Origin: Candidatus Omnitrophica bacterium CG02_land_8_20_14_3_00__42_8
GTDB taxonomy: Bacteria > Omnitrophota > Gorgyraeia > Gorgyraeales > Gorgyraeaceae
Reading direction: 5' to 3'
Length of the DNA stretch: 5,293 bases
Assembly: GCA_002780805.1 (NCBI GenBank)
Contig: PEUD01000137.1
Coordinates: forward strand, 1-5,293
Shown: piece by piece, positions 5,229-5,293 of the stretch
Layout of the letters: each line of letters starts with the position of its first letter
Numbering within the stretch: the stretch's first letter is position 1
Program-made: the position numbers and the translations under genes
The notes under the pieces: generated by a model
What the model saw: only the letters and a program-made list of their open reading frames with translations
What the model was told of the DNA's origin: nothing
Database searches by the model: none

Positions 5229-5293
5229 TTTTGTAACAGTAACTGCCACACCCCTTCGTCTTGCACTAGAATATCCGCAACCACCCAATTAAC
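5225..5293 (-). CDS. C-terminal end of an upstream gene, probably a head-tail joining (head closure) protein; partial
   Basis: Only the last 22 codons and a TGA stop are inside the window; the 5' part lies beyond the right edge. The visible residues end in the peptide WVVADILVQDEGVWQLLLQK. The frame is open to the edge and its TGA overlaps the ATG of the next gene by four bases (ATGA), the same junction style used elsewhere in this module, which supports it being a real gene end. In lambda/HK97-like phages the gene just before the gp10-like gene usually encodes a small head-tail connector or head-closure protein, and a hydrophobic beta-strand-like C-terminus would suit one. That role is inferred from position only; the fragment is too short to recognise a family. 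Confidence 0.6.
   Translation of the reverse strand, partial: VNWVVADILVQDEGVWQLLLQK

Noticed and set aside
5229..5288. A 20-codon N-terminal extension of the gp10-like gene from TTG at 5288, or from GTG at 5249.
   Set aside because: It lies over the upstream gene end in another frame, and the ATG at 5228 overlaps that gene's stop as ATGA. The GGGG before the GTG is only one base away, too close to act as a ribosome binding site.
1..5293. CRISPR arrays, tRNAs, insertion sequences, integrase or attachment sites, defence genes.
   Set aside because: No direct repeat arrays, cloverleaf-like segments, terminal inverted repeats or transposase-like proteins were seen; the window is filled by tail genes end to end.

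Overview
This window is a stretch of the late structural (tail morphogenesis) module of a tailed bacteriophage or prophage with a long non-contractile tail (siphovirus, lambda/HK97-like gene order). Every gene is on the minus strand, so the module reads from high to low coordinates. The host cannot be named from this sequence: base composition looks mid-range, start sites carry bacterial Shine-Dalgarno sequences, and there is no host gene, tRNA, integrase or attachment site in view.

Order in the direction of transcription: the last 22 codons of an upstream gene, probably a head-tail joining protein (5293-5225); an HK97 gp10-like neck/minor tail protein (5228-4623); a tail terminator-like protein (4626-4168); the major tail tube protein with an inserted pair of repeats (4154-3012); a tail assembly chaperone, the lambda G equivalent (2996-2571); its frameshifted long form, the GT equivalent, running on to 2263; a short tape measure protein (2263-719); a lambda M-like tail tip protein (722-384); and the N-terminal 128 residues of a lambda L-like tail tip protein (384-1, cut by the window edge).

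The main result is in the roughly 300 bases between the chaperone stop (2571) and the tape measure start (2263). This stretch looks empty in a start-codon-based reading but is coding. The -1 frame is open for its whole length, has no ATG, GTG or TTG, and ends in a TAA that overlaps the tape measure ATG by one base. The last sense codons of the chaperone form a canonical A AAA AAC slippery heptamer directly before its stop, and a perfect 9-bp stem begins 5 bases downstream. This is a complete programmed -1 frameshift cassette, predicting a 141-residue short product and a 244-residue fusion with four cysteines in its extension.

The genes are tightly packed. Four junctions are 4-base ATGA or 1-base TAATG overlaps, a fifth is made by the frameshifted chaperone with the tape measure, and the only two real gaps (13 and 15 bases) precede the major tail protein and the chaperone, which also have the strongest Shine-Dalgarno sequences. 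No promoter or terminator was found inside the window, consistent with one long late transcript. The only unusual signals are the frameshift site, a hairpin just before the major tail gene, and the repeat insertion in the tail tube protein.
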